DNA of 34,688 nt from an uncultured Acidobacteriia bacterium (GTDB lineage: Bacteria > Acidobacteriota > Terriglobia > Bryobacterales > Bryobacteraceae), in NCBI GenBank assembly GCA_903925015.1, contig CAIYDY010000399.1, forward strand, positions 1-34,688. The letters run 5' to 3'. The notes under the pieces are model-generated. The model saw only the letters and a list, made by a program, of their open reading frames with translations, did not search any database and was not told the DNA's origin. The translations under genes and the position numbers were made by a program. Shown piece by piece: positions 22,361-31,605 of the stretch (position 1 is the stretch's first letter; each line of letters opens with the position of its first letter).

Positions 22361-22723
22361 TCACAAGTCCGAGAGCCGACGAGGTTTCTGTGGTACTTCG
22401 ATGGGAATCGCCTCAAACGAGCCGGGAGTTGTCCGCGCCAATGCGGCCACGATCTCCGACACCTTCGGCAACACGGCGGTCCAAATATTGGACTCGAGGA
22501 CCACCAACGAAATCGTTCGACCGGTCAAGTTCTGCTGGTAGTGGATGTTTTGGTCACAGGTTAGAAGAACATCGTAGCCCGCCCGCGATGCGAAATCAAC
22601 AAGCAGACCGTTCGAGATCTGTCCCCAACCTTCGTCCGCAGCGGTCCGTATCACGTACCCCTTGAGGTGTCGCCGAAGCGGCACCGGGACGTTCTTATCA
22701 AACAGAACTCTGCGCATGTGCAT
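22361..22723 (-). CDS. DUF5615 PIN-like toxin
   Basis: The product is 120 residues beginning MHMRRVLFDKNVPVPLRRHL. It has the compact PIN-like layout of DUF5615 (Mut7-C/VapC-related): an acidic residue in LFDKNVP, then TAADEGWGQISNGLLVDFAS and DVLLTCDQNIHYQQNLTGR with the second acidic cluster, then VVLESNIW. PIN domains are metal-dependent ribonucleases. The gene overlaps the DUF433 gene upstream by 26 bp, the standard antitoxin-toxin order. Met3 is an alternative start. Intact, unlike the related remnant at 30858-31268. Confidence 0.82.
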   Translation of the reverse strand: MHMRRVLFDKNVPVPLRRHLKGYVIRTAADEGWGQISNGLLVDFASRAGYDVLLTCDQNIHYQQNLTGRTISLVVLESNIWTAVLPKVSEIVAALARTTPGSFEAIPIEVPQKPRRLSDL

Positions 22724-22919
22724 GGCTTGACGCGTACTTGAGAATCGCGGTCACGTCTCCAAGACGCAATTCGAAGAATTCCGCGATGTCGGGCGCATCG
22801 ATTCCGGCCTCCCAGTTGTCGACAATGTCATCGACCGGCATGCGGGTGCCCTTGAGGACCGGACGACCTCGTTGCACGTCATGCTTGGTTTCGACGATTG
22901 TGCAATTGGACCAGTCCAT
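22698..22919 (-). CDS. DUF433 antitoxin-type protein
   Basis: The product is 73 residues from ATG 22919, starting MDWSNCTIVETKHDVQRGRP. The DUF433 core is complete: GRPVLKGTRMPVDDIVDNWEAG and an EFFELRLGDVTAILKYASSH helix-turn-helix-like end. A strong GGGAGG lies 9 nt before the ATG; a longer frame from 22943 is possible but less likely. DUF433 proteins are predicted DNA-binding antitoxins encoded just before DUF5615 PIN-like toxins, and here the toxin gene overlaps the 3' end. Autoregulation by binding its own promoter at about 22920-22990 is expected but not shown. Confidence 0.82.
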   Translation of the reverse strand: MDWSNCTIVETKHDVQRGRPVLKGTRMPVDDIVDNWEAGIDAPDIAEFFELRLGDVTAILKYASSHAHAQSSV

Positions 22920-23068
22920 GGCGGGTTCCCTCCCTTCCTTCAATATACGCCAGTTGCGGTCGCATCCGTATTGTTTCAGTGTTTCAGTGGAGGTTCAACT
23001 TGGGCAGACGATCACATTCATGACGCCAGACGAAGGTGGGGATCGAGAGCTCCGGGAGCCGGAAGCTA

Positions 23069-23305
23069 TTACTCCGATTTCCCGGGCAAAAGCCCCCAGA
23101 CAACCATTCCGACGAGCCAAGTAGCCCAGAGGGGCGCTTCGAGTATCGTCATCATAAAGATCACAAACATTACTACAAGAAACTGCTTTAGGTTGCTCAC
23201 TTGATTGTTGGCTCCTTCCGAATACTTTCCGAATACAGCAATTGGGGCGTTTGTCGGGACCAGCCACTCCGTTGCGGCTTCGCACCACATCATCACCTTG
23301 GACAT
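23069..23305 (-). CDS. Possible small membrane protein
   Basis: The frame runs from ATG 23305 and gives 78 residues. A soluble start (MSKVMMWCEAATEWLVPTNA) is followed by a hydrophobic region with two possible spans: LKQFLVVMFVIFMMTIL and APLWATWLVGMVVWGLL. No family recognised and no clear ribosome-binding site. It has lower GC than its neighbours and stands alone between the TA genes and the leucine operon, in accessory-looking DNA. The hydrophobic content is the main reason to list it. Confidence 0.42.
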   Translation of the reverse strand: MSKVMMWCEAATEWLVPTNAPIAVFGKYSEGANNQVSNLKQFLVVMFVIFMMTILEAPLWATWLVGMVVWGLLPGKSE

Positions 23306-23421
23306 TGGAATTTTAATTGCCGGGGGGGGATGTCAAGGAGTTACTTAGGGACTCGTCAATGACGCTCTCGGCCAAGACCAGACCATTAGCCCCGCTAATG
23401 CCATCCGCCAACAAAATAAAT

Positions 23422-23451
23422 TTGCCTAATCCACGCCACCCCCGCCATAAT
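23422..23451 (+). promoter_or_regulatory. Possible promoter of the leu operon
   Basis: TTGCCT at 23422-23427 and CATAAT at 23446-23451 are separated by 18 nt and lie just upstream of leuA. Transcription would begin near 23458, giving a very short leader before ATG 23474. No attenuator, leucine leader peptide or T-box is visible in 23306-23473. Confidence 0.33.
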
Positions 23452-23473
23452 GGTTTTGGAGTACCTTCCAACC

Positions 23474-24631
23474 ATGAACAACCGCGTATGGATCTTCGAT
23501 ACCACTCTCCGGGACGGCGAACAGTCCCCCGGATGCAGCATGAACGTCCCCGAAAAGCTCCGGATGGCCGCCAAGCTTGTCGAGCTAGGCGTTGACATCC
23601 TCGAAGCAGGCTTCCCCATCGCCTCCGACGGCGATTTCGAGGCTGTTGACGCGGTCAGCCGCCAATTCGAGTCCACGCAGGTCGCGGCGCTTGCTCGCTG
23701 CACCCGTGGCGACATCGAGCGCGCGGCGGCATCGCTGCAACACGCCAAACGGCCCCGCATCCACACCTTTATCGCCACCAGCGACATCCACCTCAAGTAC
23801 AAGCTGAAGAAATCGCGCCAGCAGGTGGTGGACGACGCGTGCGCCGCCGTCGAACTTGCCCGCAAGCACGTCGACGACGTGGAGTTTTCGGCCGAAGACG
23901 GTGCCCGTACCGATCTCGACTACCTCGAAGAGGTTTCGAAGGCCGTCGTCGCCGCTGGTGCCCGCACCGTCAACATCCCCGACACAGTCGGCTACTCCAC
24001 CCCCGAGGAATACGGCGCCAAAATCGGCCACATCGTGAAGGCCTTGGGAGATACCGCCATCGTCAGCGTCCACTGCCACGATGACCTTGGCCTTGCTGTC
24101 GCCAACTCGCTGGCGGCCATCCAAGCGGGTGCCCGCCAGGTCGAATGCACCATCAACGGCATCGGCGAACGCGCCGGGAACTGCTCGCTCGAAGAAATCG
24201 TGATGGTCCTCAAGACCCGCCACGACCGTTATCCTTATACAACAGGCATCAACGCCGAGCACCTCTACGGCTCCAGCCAGCTGCTCAGTGGAATCATCAG
24301 TTTCGGACCGCAGCCGAACAAGGCCATCGTGGGTCGCAACGCCTTCGCGCACGAGGCAGGCATCCACCAGGACGGCTACCTGAAGGAGCGGACGACGTAT
24401 GAGATCATCGATCCGAAGTCGGTCGGTGTTCCCGAAGGCAAGCTGGTCCTCGGAAAGCACAGCGGTCGCCACGCGCTGAAGAAGCGCTTGGAAGACTTGG
24501 GCTTCGACCTTTCCAAGGAACAATTGGACGTGGTCTACGGCGAAATCACCGCCTTGGCGGACAATAAGAAGGGCCTGATGGACGAGGAAATTGCCGATCT
24601 CGCGCGGCGTTCCCAACTCGTCTTGGCCTAG
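23474..24631 (+). CDS. leuA: 2-isopropylmalate synthase, short form without regulatory domain
   Basis: The product is 385 residues from ATG 23474 ([20 protein letters not shown]); an in-frame ATG at 23450 would add eight residues. The catalytic TIM barrel (about 1-275) carries [38 protein letters not shown] and [12 protein letters not shown]. The linker subdomains follow: [22 protein letters not shown] and [18 protein letters not shown]. It condenses acetyl-CoA with 2-ketoisovalerate, the first step of leucine synthesis. Usual LeuA is 500 or more residues with a C-terminal leucine-binding domain; here the protein stops at [10 protein letters not shown], before that domain. The stop is clean and leuB starts 15 bp later. 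NifV/homocitrate-type synthases have similar length, but the leuBCD neighbours favour LeuA. Confidence 0.9.
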   Translation: MNNRVWIFDTTLRDGEQSPGCSMNVPEKLRMAAKLVELGVDILEAGFPIASDGDFEAVDAVSRQFESTQVAALARCTRGDIERAAASLQHAKRPRIHTFIATSDIHLKYKLKKSRQQVVDDACAAVELARKHVDDVEFSAEDGARTDLDYLEEVSKAVVAAGARTVNIPDTVGYSTPEEYGAKIGHIVKALGDTAIVSVHCHDDLGLAVANSLAAIQAGARQVECTINGIGERAGNCSLEEIVMVLKTRHDRYPYTTGINAEHLYGSSQLLSGIISFGPQPNKAIVGRNAFAHEAGIHQDGYLKERTTYEIIDPKSVGVPEGKLVLGKHSGRHALKKRLEDLGFDLSKEQLDVVYGEITALADNKKGLMDEEIADLARRSQLVLA

Positions 24632-24646
24632 TTCAGACACAAGAAT

Positions 24647-25729
24647 ATGAATCTCAACATACTGGTCCTGCCGGGCGACGGCATTGGGACCGAAGTCACG
24701 GCGGAAGCCGTCCGCGTCCTCGAAGTGGTGTGCCAGAAGTGGGGCCACACCCTCAACCTGAAGGATGCCCTTCTTGGCGGCATCGCCATCCACAAGACCG
24801 GAACCCCGTTCCCGGCCGAAACCGAAAAGCTCGCGCTCGAAGCCGACGCCGTCCTGATGGGCGCGGTCGGCCTCCCCGAGTTCGACGAATGGCCGCCGGA
24901 AAAGCGTCCCGAACGCGGCCTGCTCGGCATCCGCAAGGCGATGGGCGTCTTCGCCAACCTCCGCCCGGTGCGCAGCTACAAGGCGCTGCTCGATTCCTCC
25001 CCGCTCAAGAACCATCTGGTGGACGGCGTGGACATGATCATCGTCCGCGAACTCAACGGTGGCATCTATTATGGGACCCCGCGCGGCATCTATACCGACG
25101 GTCCCGAGCCGCGCGCTGTGAATACGATGGCCTACACGCAGTCGGAAATCGACCGCGTCACCCGCATGGGTTTCGAACTGGCCCGCAAGCGTCGCAAGAA
25201 GCTGACGTCGGTGGACAAGTCGAATGTGCTCGAAACATCGCAATTGTGGCGTCGGGTCGTGGTCGAAGTGGCCAAGGACTACCCCGATGTCGAACTCGAC
25301 CACCTGCTCGTAGATAACTGCGCCATGCAGCTCGTCCTGAATCCGAAGCGTTTTGACGTCCTCGTGACGGAAAACATGTTTGGCGACATTCTCAGCGACG
25401 AAGGCGCGATCCTTGCCGGTTCCATCGGCATGCTGCCCTCCGCCTCCATCGGTGCGAAGAAGCCGAACGGTGCCTGGACCGGCCTCTACGAGCCCGTGCA
25501 CGGTTCAGCCCCCGACATCGCGGGACAAAACAAAGCCAATCCGTTCGGTGCCATCGGCAGCGTCGCGGCCCTGCTGGAATACAGCTTCGGCCTCGTCGAG
25601 GAAGCCGCCGCAGTCAACCGCGCCACCGAAGCAGTCCTCACCAGCGGCCGCGTCACAGCCGATTTGAAACCCGCCGGAACCCCGGCCACGACTCAACAAG
25701 TGGGAGAAGCAGTTTGCCAAGCCCTTTAA
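24647..25729 (+). CDS. leuB: 3-isopropylmalate dehydrogenase
   Basis: The product is 360 residues, full length. Blocks in order: [68 protein letters not shown], the Lys/Asp active site ([51 protein letters not shown]) and the NAD-binding end [20 protein letters not shown]. It oxidises and decarboxylates 3-isopropylmalate to 2-ketoisocaproate. The final residues ([17 protein letters not shown]) overlap the start of leuC by 16 bp, implying translational coupling. Third codon positions are strongly C/G, as in the whole leu operon and unlike mcrBC. Confidence 0.97.
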   Translation: MNLNILVLPGDGIGTEVTAEAVRVLEVVCQKWGHTLNLKDALLGGIAIHKTGTPFPAETEKLALEADAVLMGAVGLPEFDEWPPEKRPERGLLGIRKAMGVFANLRPVRSYKALLDSSPLKNHLVDGVDMIIVRELNGGIYYGTPRGIYTDGPEPRAVNTMAYTQSEIDRVTRMGFELARKRRKKLTSVDKSNVLETSQLWRRVVVEVAKDYPDVELDHLLVDNCAMQLVLNPKRFDVLVTENMFGDILSDEGAILAGSIGMLPSASIGAKKPNGAWTGLYEPVHGSAPDIAGQNKANPFGAIGSVAALLEYSFGLVEEAAAVNRATEAVLTSGRVTADLKPAGTPATTQQVGEAVCQAL

Positions 25730-27123
25730 GAACACTCAGCCAGAAAGTTTGGGACGCGCACCTCGTGCGTGAAGAGCCGGGAGCCCCGTCCCTCATTTAC
25801 ATCGACCTGCACCTGGTGCATGAAGTCACCTCGCCCCAAGCCTTTTCCGGCCTCCGCGCGCGGGGCTTGAAAGTCCGCCGTCCCGACCTCACCATCGCGA
25901 CCACGGACCACAGCATCCCGACGTCGGACCGCTCCCTGCCGATCCTCGATCCCATCGCGGCCAACCAGGTCGCGCAGCTCGACATCAACTGCAAGGAGTT
26001 CGGCGTACCCCACTACGGCGTGCATTCCGAACACCAGGGCATCGTCCACGTCATGGGACCGGAGCTCGGATTCACCCAGCCCGGCATGACAGTGGTCTGC
26101 GGCGACAGCCACACCGCGACCCACGGCGCTTTCGGCGCGCTGGCATTCGGCATCGGCACCTCCGAAGTCGAGAACGTGCTTGCCACCCAGTGCCTCCTGC
26201 AGCGCCCGTCGAAGACTTTCAAGGTCCAGGTCGACGGCACGCTCAAGCCGGGCGTCACGGCCAAGGACATCATCCTCGCGTTCTGCGCCAAGGTCGGCGT
26301 GGGCGGCGCGACGGGCTGCGTGCTCGAATACACCGGTTCCGCCATCCGGGCGCTCTCCATGGAAGGCCGGATGACGGTCTGCAACATGTCGATCGAGGCC
26401 GGTGCGCGCGCCGGTATGATTGCACCGGACGAAACCACGTTCGAATACCTCAAGGGCCGTCCGTTCGCCCCGAAGGGTGAGGAGTGGGACAAGGCCGTCG
26501 CCTACTGGAAGACTCTGCCGACCGACGAGGGCGCGGTGTTCGACCGCACGGTGACCATCGACGCCGACACGCTGGAGCCGATGATCACGTGGGGTACGAA
26601 TCCGGGCATGGGCGTGTCGATCACGGGCGCGGTGCCCGATCCTTCCGGGATCGCGGACGCGCTGGACCGCGACAACGTCGAAAAGGCGCTGGCCTACATG
26701 GGCCTCGAAGCCGGCAAGCCGGTGCTGGGGCGTCCGGTGGACGTGGTCTTCATCGGCAGCTGCACGAACTCGCGGATTTCGGATCTGCGCGCGGCGGCTG
26801 CGGTGCTGAAGGGCCGCAAGGTGGACCCGAAGGTGCGGGTGATGGTGGTGCCGGGGTCGATGGACGTCAAGCGCCAGGCGATTGCCGAGGGACTGCCGGA
26901 GATTTTCCGCGAAGCCGGTTGCGATTACCGTGAGCCGGGCTGCTCGATGTGCATCGCCATGAACGGCGACCAGCTGCAGCCGGGCCAGTACAGCGTTTCG
27001 ACCTCGAACCGCAATTTCGAAGGGCGCCAAGGCAAGGGGGGACGCACGTTCCTCGCATCGCCGCTGACCGCCGCGGCCTCCGCCCTTGCGGGCGTTGTCG
27101 CCGACATTAGGAGCATTCTGTGA
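25714..27123 (+). CDS. leuC: 3-isopropylmalate dehydratase large subunit
   Basis: The product is 469 residues. It starts [20 protein letters not shown], with TTG 25714 as start because GGGAGA lies 7 nt upstream and the family begins TLxxKxWDxH. The aconitase-fold blocks are HxVTSPQAFxGLR-like ([16 protein letters not shown]), [41 protein letters not shown] and the [4Fe-4S] ligands in [13 protein letters not shown] and [15 protein letters not shown]. With LeuD it isomerises 2- to 3-isopropylmalate. It overlaps leuB by 16 bp and leuD by 4 bp (GTGA). Confidence 0.97.
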   Translation: MPSPLRTLSQKVWDAHLVREEPGAPSLIYIDLHLVHEVTSPQAFSGLRARGLKVRRPDLTIATTDHSIPTSDRSLPILDPIAANQVAQLDINCKEFGVPHYGVHSEHQGIVHVMGPELGFTQPGMTVVCGDSHTATHGAFGALAFGIGTSEVENVLATQCLLQRPSKTFKVQVDGTLKPGVTAKDIILAFCAKVGVGGATGCVLEYTGSAIRALSMEGRMTVCNMSIEAGARAGMIAPDETTFEYLKGRPFAPKGEEWDKAVAYWKTLPTDEGAVFDRTVTIDADTLEPMITWGTNPGMGVSITGAVPDPSGIADALDRDNVEKALAYMGLEAGKPVLGRPVDVVFIGSCTNSRISDLRAAAAVLKGRKVDPKVRVMVVPGSMDVKRQAIAEGLPEIFREAGCDYREPGCSMCIAMNGDQLQPGQYSVSTSNRNFEGRQGKGGRTFLASPLTAAASALAGVVADIRSIL

Positions 27124-27719
27124 TTCCGTTTACGACCTTTCAATCCCGTGTGGTGCCGATGCCGATCAACAACATCGACACCGACCAGATCATCCCGGCG
27201 CGCTTCCTGAAAACGACGTCGAAGGAGGGTCTGGACAAGAACCTGTTCTGCGACTGGCGGTATGAAACCGACGGGACGCCGAAGCCGGACTTCATCCTGA
27301 ACACGCCGCGCGGACAGGGCGCGCAGATTCTGCTAGCCGGCGACAACTTCGGCTGCGGCAGTTCGCGCGAGCACGCCCCGTGGGCTCTGACCCAGTTCGG
27401 CTTCCGGGCCGTGGTGAGCACCTCGTTCGCGGATATCTTCAAGGGGAATGCCTTGAAAAATTCGCTGATTCCGGTGGTCGTTTCGCCGGAGGTGCATGCA
27501 AAGATGTTCTTGCTAGCAGAGGATGCGCTGGTGACGTTGGATCTTGCGGCCCAGACGCTGGCGTTGCCGGACGGGACCAAAGTGGAGTTCGCGGTGGATT
27601 CGTTCTCGAAGACGTGTTTGCTGGAAGGAATCGATGAGTTGGGATGGATTTTGAAACAGACCCCGGCTATTGAGGCTTTCGAGGGCGGACGGGCGTTGAG
27701 TGTGAATACGCTGGGGTAG
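27120..27719 (+). CDS. leuD: 3-isopropylmalate dehydratase small subunit
   Basis: The product is 199 residues, starting with GTG 27120 inside the leuC stop (GTGA). It carries the LeuD swivelling-domain text [22 protein letters not shown], the substrate-binding [20 protein letters not shown] and [19 protein letters not shown]. It completes the isopropylmalate isomerase with LeuC. Last gene of leuABCD; a hairpin follows at 27756-27780. Confidence 0.96.
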   Translation: MIPFTTFQSRVVPMPINNIDTDQIIPARFLKTTSKEGLDKNLFCDWRYETDGTPKPDFILNTPRGQGAQILLAGDNFGCGSSREHAPWALTQFGFRAVVSTSFADIFKGNALKNSLIPVVVSPEVHAKMFLLAEDALVTLDLAAQTLALPDGTKVEFAVDSFSKTCLLEGIDELGWILKQTPAIEAFEGGRALSVNTLG

Positions 27720-27755
27720 TTTGGGTGGCGTAGCTTGGGGCTCGGCTCCTAGCAT

Positions 27756-27786
27756 CTGCCCGGCCTCAGCGAATGGGCAGTTGTTT
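27756..27786 (+). terminator. Possible terminator after leuD
   Basis: CTGCCC at 27756-27761 and GGGCAG at 27775-27780 can form a 6-bp stem with a 13-nt loop, followed by TTGTTT at 27781-27786. It is a weak intrinsic terminator that would separate leuABCD from mcrBC. Confidence 0.35.
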
Positions 27787-27821
27787 CCGGTGGCGGATTG
27801 TGCCTTGAAAGGGTGGCGCTT

Positions 27822-29528
27822 ATGGATCTTTTCCTCGAAGAACTTGAGAACATGCGCGGCGCGTTTCGCAAATGGTGTGACCCGTTTATAGATTTCCAGC
27901 AGGACCATGGAGTCTATTTTGATCAGGAGCGCGGCTACAAAGACGCACTCATCCACAAGGCGAAGACAATCCTCGATGGTCCTGATCGAGACAAGCCGGA
28001 GAACATCGGCCTCCAATTTCTGGATTTAGTAATGACAAAGCCAGCCAACTTTGTTGGATGGCGCGCATTCGACGCAATTGCCAAGGGCGGCGCGAACGCG
28101 AAGCGGGAAGTGTCAGTGGCATTGGGCGAGATGCTGCTGTCAAAGGAACTAGCGGCCGTGGCTGCGGGGAACGCTGCTGACCGCATTCACCCGATCCTGA
28201 GCAGCGGTCTCGGAGGCGGAGTTGCTTTCGGCATGGTGAGGTCGCTTGTGACTTCCGTTCTCGCCCTAGCCAAGCCGTCGGAGGCGGTCGCCATCAAGAC
28301 GCGGTACATGCAAAGGGCCGCCAAGCAGCTGACCGGAGAGGGTCTCTTCAGGACGGCGGTCATGAGTGCCGTCGAATATCAGGCTTTTCTTGACTTGGCA
28401 CTTAAGATCCAAAAGGAGTTGACCAAGTGGGACTGGAAACCCCGCGACCTCTGGGATGTTCAGGGCTTCCTTTGGGTCGTGACTAGCTACAATGACACTG
28501 GCGACGGTGCCAAACAGCCTCAGCCGCAACTGTCTCCGACGGGTGAGGGTGAGGTCAAGGAACCTCAGCCCAAGACGCCGTCACCGGGACATCCACTCAA
28601 CCTTATCCTGTATGGTCCTCCGGGGACCGGCAAGACTTGGAAAACAGCGCAGCTGGCCGTCGAGATATGCGAAGGCCGAGCCCCGGGCGATGGTGTAGAT
28701 GATCGCCCGCGAATCATGGAGGCCTACAAAACGCTCGTCAAGGCGGGTCGCGTCGTTTTTACCACCTTCCATCAATCAATTGGATATGAGGAGTTTGTCG
28801 AAGGTCTGCGTCCGGTCACTGATGGCGTTGGTTTTCGCCTCACACCGTGCCCTGGAATCTTCCGCAACATTTGCGAGCACGCAGAATCACAGGGGAGTAT
28901 GCCGTGTGTTCTTATCATTGACGAGATCAACCGGGCAAACGTCTCCAAGGTTCTCGGAGAACTCATCACATTGCTCGAACCGGACAAGCGGCTGAAAGCG
29001 GCTAACGAACTCACTGTCATGCTGCCTTACTCGCAGAAACGCTTTGGCGTTCCCGGGAATCTGCATGTCATCGGAACCATGAACACTGCCGACCGCTCGA
29101 TCGCCCTGCTCGATACAGCGCTCCGCAGACGGTTTGAGTTCGAAGAGATGATGCCCGACTACACCCGCCTCAACAGGACGGTTACCGGCATACACCTTGG
29201 CACTCTGCTTGAGGCGATCAACCGCCGTGTCGAGTACCGGTTCGATCGCGACCACCAGATAGGCCACAGCTACTTCATCGATGTCCAAACTCTGGATGAT
29301 CTTGATCGGGTTATGCGAAGTAAGGTCATTCCGCTGCTCACTGAGTACTTCTATGAGGACTGGGAAAAGGTTCGAGCGGTGCTTAACGATCAAAGGGAAG
29401 ATGGATGCTTCATCATCCGGAAGGAACTCTCCGCTCCCGGGATGGAGAGCGAGGAGAAGCGCTGGCGCTATTCTCTCAATGACGAGTTCACCACCGATGG
29501 CTACGACGCGGCCTCGGTATTAATGTGA
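27822..29528 (+). CDS. mcrB: McrB-like GTPase/AAA+ subunit of type IV restriction system
   Basis: The product is 568 residues from ATG 27822 (AAGGGTGG upstream). Residues 1-225 are a mostly helical domain I do not recognise: it is not the E. coli DUF3578-type DNA-binding domain. A Pro/Gln linker (226-257) follows, then an AAA+ motor of the McrB clade: Walker A GPPGTGKT (265-272), TFHQSIGYEEFVEGLRP, Walker B VLIIDEINRANVSK (363-376) and the McrB signature MNTADRSIALLDTALRRRF (420-438). McrB hexamers hydrolyse GTP and, with McrC, move along and cut DNA carrying modified cytosines. It overlaps mcrC by 3-4 bp. Codon use is less C-rich at third positions than in leuABCD, which suggests transfer. 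Confidence 0.9.
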   Translation: MDLFLEELENMRGAFRKWCDPFIDFQQDHGVYFDQERGYKDALIHKAKTILDGPDRDKPENIGLQFLDLVMTKPANFVGWRAFDAIAKGGANAKREVSVALGEMLLSKELAAVAAGNAADRIHPILSSGLGGGVAFGMVRSLVTSVLALAKPSEAVAIKTRYMQRAAKQLTGEGLFRTAVMSAVEYQAFLDLALKIQKELTKWDWKPRDLWDVQGFLWVVTSYNDTGDGAKQPQPQLSPTGEGEVKEPQPKTPSPGHPLNLILYGPPGTGKTWKTAQLAVEICEGRAPGDGVDDRPRIMEAYKTLVKAGRVVFTTFHQSIGYEEFVEGLRPVTDGVGFRLTPCPGIFRNICEHAESQGSMPCVLIIDEINRANVSKVLGELITLLEPDKRLKAANELTVMLPYSQKRFGVPGNLHVIGTMNTADRSIALLDTALRRRFEFEEMMPDYTRLNRTVTGIHLGTLLEAINRRVEYRFDRDHQIGHSYFIDVQTLDDLDRVMRSKVIPLLTEYFYEDWEKVRAVLNDQREDGCFIIRKELSAPGMESEEKRWRYSLNDEFTTDGYDAASVLM

Positions 29529-30760
29529 AAAGAGTCCAACTTCACGAGCACCAGGAAGCGTCGGTTGGCCAGAAGCCGGGTGACTTTACCATTCATGAAA
29601 TTGAAGCGCTTGAACGTGTGCAGTGGGCTGCGAAGGCGTTTGGGTGGACGGGCAAGAACCAAATCACGACCCGTCAATACGTTGGTATGCTGGCGTCTGC
29701 TGGCACCAGACTCGAGATTCTTCCTAAGATCGAAGGTCTTGGTGAGGGGTGTACCCGCCGAGTATTAATGCGGATGATCGGGACCGCGTGGGACGTACCC
29801 GTTCATGATGGTGAACTCACCGACCTCGACTACCAGAATTCTGACCTGCTTGAATTACTTATCCGCCTGTTCGCGCAACGACTCCAAGCTCAGGTTCGCG
29901 CCGGATTGTCCCGGTTCTACTGCCGGCACGAGGACGATCTGAGCCGTCTACGCGGCAAGATGGATCTGACGCGGCAATTTACGAAACTGGCCGCAAGTCC
30001 ACAAAAGCTCGCCTGCCGGTACGACGAGTTTACTGCCGACACCAGCCTCAATCGGCTGCTGTTGTGCGCAGTGATATTTCTCCAGAGGCGATCCGTTCGC
30101 GCCGGAACGCAGCGCCTCCTGAACGAGATTTTGGCGCATTTTTCAGAGGTACAACTGGTATCGGCCTGCGAGGCTCTAGCGGGCAAGTTCGTGCTCGACC
30201 GAGTCAATCAGCAATGGAGCGTATTGGCTAGGCTGGCGAGACAGTTCCTTTTGTCTGAGTATCAGACCGCGCACGGCAGCAATCGAGAAGGCATCGCATT
30301 GCTGTTTGACATGAACGTCCTGTTCGAGTACTACGTGGCCGCACTGGTTGGAAAGGCTTGCCTACCGCTTGGCTACGAGGTCAACACTCAAGGGCCGAAC
30401 GCCTGCCTCACCAGCGATAACGGCTTCCGGATGAAGCCTGACGTTCATGTCAAACATGGGGCCGATGTGTTCGTACTGGACACGAAGTGGAAGAAGCTCG
30501 ATCCTGGTAAACCCAACTTCGGCGTCGATGAAAAGGACGCCTACCAGATGCACGCCTACGCTCACGTTTATAAGAGCTGCGCCACGATTCTGCTTTATCC
30601 ACACCACAGCGGCATCCGTGCTCTACCTGGCAAGCAGTGCTGCTGGCAATTCAAGTCCAGCGACTATAGTCTTATTCTTGCAACGATCGACGTGACAAAA
30701 CATCCCGACGAGCTCCTAAACACAGTCCGCGATCTTTTAAGATTGCCAGCCGCGCAGTAG
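29525..30760 (+). CDS. mcrC: McrC-like nuclease subunit of type IV restriction system
   Basis: The product is 411 residues. The start is GTG 29525, nested in the mcrB stop (ATGTGA). The N-terminal half (about 1-150) matches the McrC platform that stimulates McrB GTPase (KNQITTRQYVGML, TRLEILPKIE, CRHEDDLSRLRGKMDL). The C-terminal PD-(D/E)xK nuclease has LFEYYVA (Glu269), KPDVHV (Asp306) and LDTKWKKL (Asp319, Lys321), all present, so it should cleave. It ends at TAG 30758-30760. The 97-bp gap to the next gene shows no clear terminator. Confidence 0.92.
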   Translation: MKRVQLHEHQEASVGQKPGDFTIHEIEALERVQWAAKAFGWTGKNQITTRQYVGMLASAGTRLEILPKIEGLGEGCTRRVLMRMIGTAWDVPVHDGELTDLDYQNSDLLELLIRLFAQRLQAQVRAGLSRFYCRHEDDLSRLRGKMDLTRQFTKLAASPQKLACRYDEFTADTSLNRLLLCAVIFLQRRSVRAGTQRLLNEILAHFSEVQLVSACEALAGKFVLDRVNQQWSVLARLARQFLLSEYQTAHGSNREGIALLFDMNVLFEYYVAALVGKACLPLGYEVNTQGPNACLTSDNGFRMKPDVHVKHGADVFVLDTKWKKLDPGKPNFGVDEKDAYQMHAYAHVYKSCATILLYPHHSGIRALPGKQCCWQFKSSDYSLILATIDVTKHPDELLNTVRDLLRLPAAQ

Positions 30761-30857
30761 CCGCCGATTGAGGCTCAGTTGTTGACAGTCCATTGGAATT
30801 GCAATGACCGGATGGTACCGCTTTCGTCAACGCCGGTTGACCCGCGATCCAGCATAA

Positions 30858-31268
30858 TCACCAGACGAAAACGTGCGGAATCAGCGATGGCAGATGGAAG
30901 GCCTGCCCTTCCAACTCGTCCGGGGTGTATGCCGACCAGAGGAATATGATCGACTCCGCAACCTCGCCAGTGGACTTCTTTTGGGTTGCAACCAGCAAAC
31001 CGGGACTTCGTTTCCCAGCCAAAAGGCGCATCTGGTAGTGATGTAGCATGGTCCGGTAGTCGTGGGACACAACAACCCGATCATGATCTGCCTCCCACTC
31101 CAGAAGGTCCGGGTCGTGCAATCCTCGAAATCCAGATTCGTCCAGTTGATCGACATCGCGAAGTCGATGCTCGAATCGTGCCGCCGAACCGCCTCTGCAT
31201 GTCTACGGCAACTTCGTCGCCGTAGTCGCAAACCGGAGGTCGGCGTCCGCTTGGAGCCGTACCTTCAA
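30858..31268 (-). pseudogene. Broken DUF5615 PIN-like toxin
   Basis: One minus frame runs from TTG 31268 ([14 protein letters not shown]) to the stop at 30858, with an in-frame TAG at 31203-31205. Its C-terminal part is a good DUF5615 half: DVDQLDESGFRGLHDPDLLE, DHDRVVVSHDYRTMLHHYQ and AGKRSPGLLVATQKKSTGEV. Between the N terminus and that half, family-like text (AEAVRRHDSSIDFA) appears in another frame, so two nearby compensating indels are likely, with the stop inside the shifted segment. The TTG overlaps the TGA of the DUF433 gene. The toxin should not be made intact unless reading resumes at a downstream start. Confidence 0.7.
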
Positions 31269-31598
31269 ATGCGGGAACCGGCCAAGGCGGCTTGTTCCAG
31301 TTGGAAACGCTCCCAGCGTTCGGGGTGGATGTCCTTGAGCGCGATTCCCTTCGGTTCGAAGTCGCGCTCGGACTCCGCAAGGTATTGGTCGCTCCGCGCC
31401 CTGTTGTCGAGGTAGAAGGCAATCGCTCCGTAGACGTTTGACAATCGTTCGAGCGCGGGGAAATCCAGGAGGATGCTTTCGGGGGACTCGCCGCGGTTGA
31501 AGGCATTAAACAACCGAGTCGAGCGAAACCCGCACACCAGCCACATAGTAGCCGCCATTGTGCTGCTCAACGTATGCACCGTTCACAGAGGCGGGCAT
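31265..31598 (-). pseudogene. DUF433 antitoxin gene with a single-base insertion
   Basis: From ATG 31598 the frame reads [20 protein letters not shown] then [10 protein letters not shown] and stops at TAA 31508-31506. The rest of the protein continues one frame over: [40 protein letters not shown] and on to TGA 31265-31267. The total is 334 nt, one more than 111 codons; removing one A from the TTTAAT at the junction restores the DUF433 protein (SVVYAFNRGE). It precedes the broken DUF5615 gene in the usual order. It is a genuine frameshift mutation or a sequencing error in a short A/T run. Confidence 0.78.
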
Positions 31599-31605
31599 GC
31601 TTGGA

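Noticed and set aside
22975-22990. Tandem GTTTCAGT GTTTCAGT upstream of the DUF433 gene
   Set aside because: Only two 8-bp copies; too short to call an operator or repeat array, though it lies where an antitoxin could bind.
23322-23329. Run of eight G near the small membrane gene start
   Set aside because: A homopolymer of this length could mediate phase variation but lies outside any proven reading frame.
23585-25501. 638-residue minus-strand open frame opposite leuA and leuB
   Set aside because: It mirrors the strong third-position C bias of leuAB, has Asp/Val/Arg-rich shadow composition and no domain, and covers two certain genes.
25726-27030. 434-residue minus-strand open frame opposite leuC
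   Set aside because: Same reason: an antisense shadow of a GC-biased, well-supported gene.
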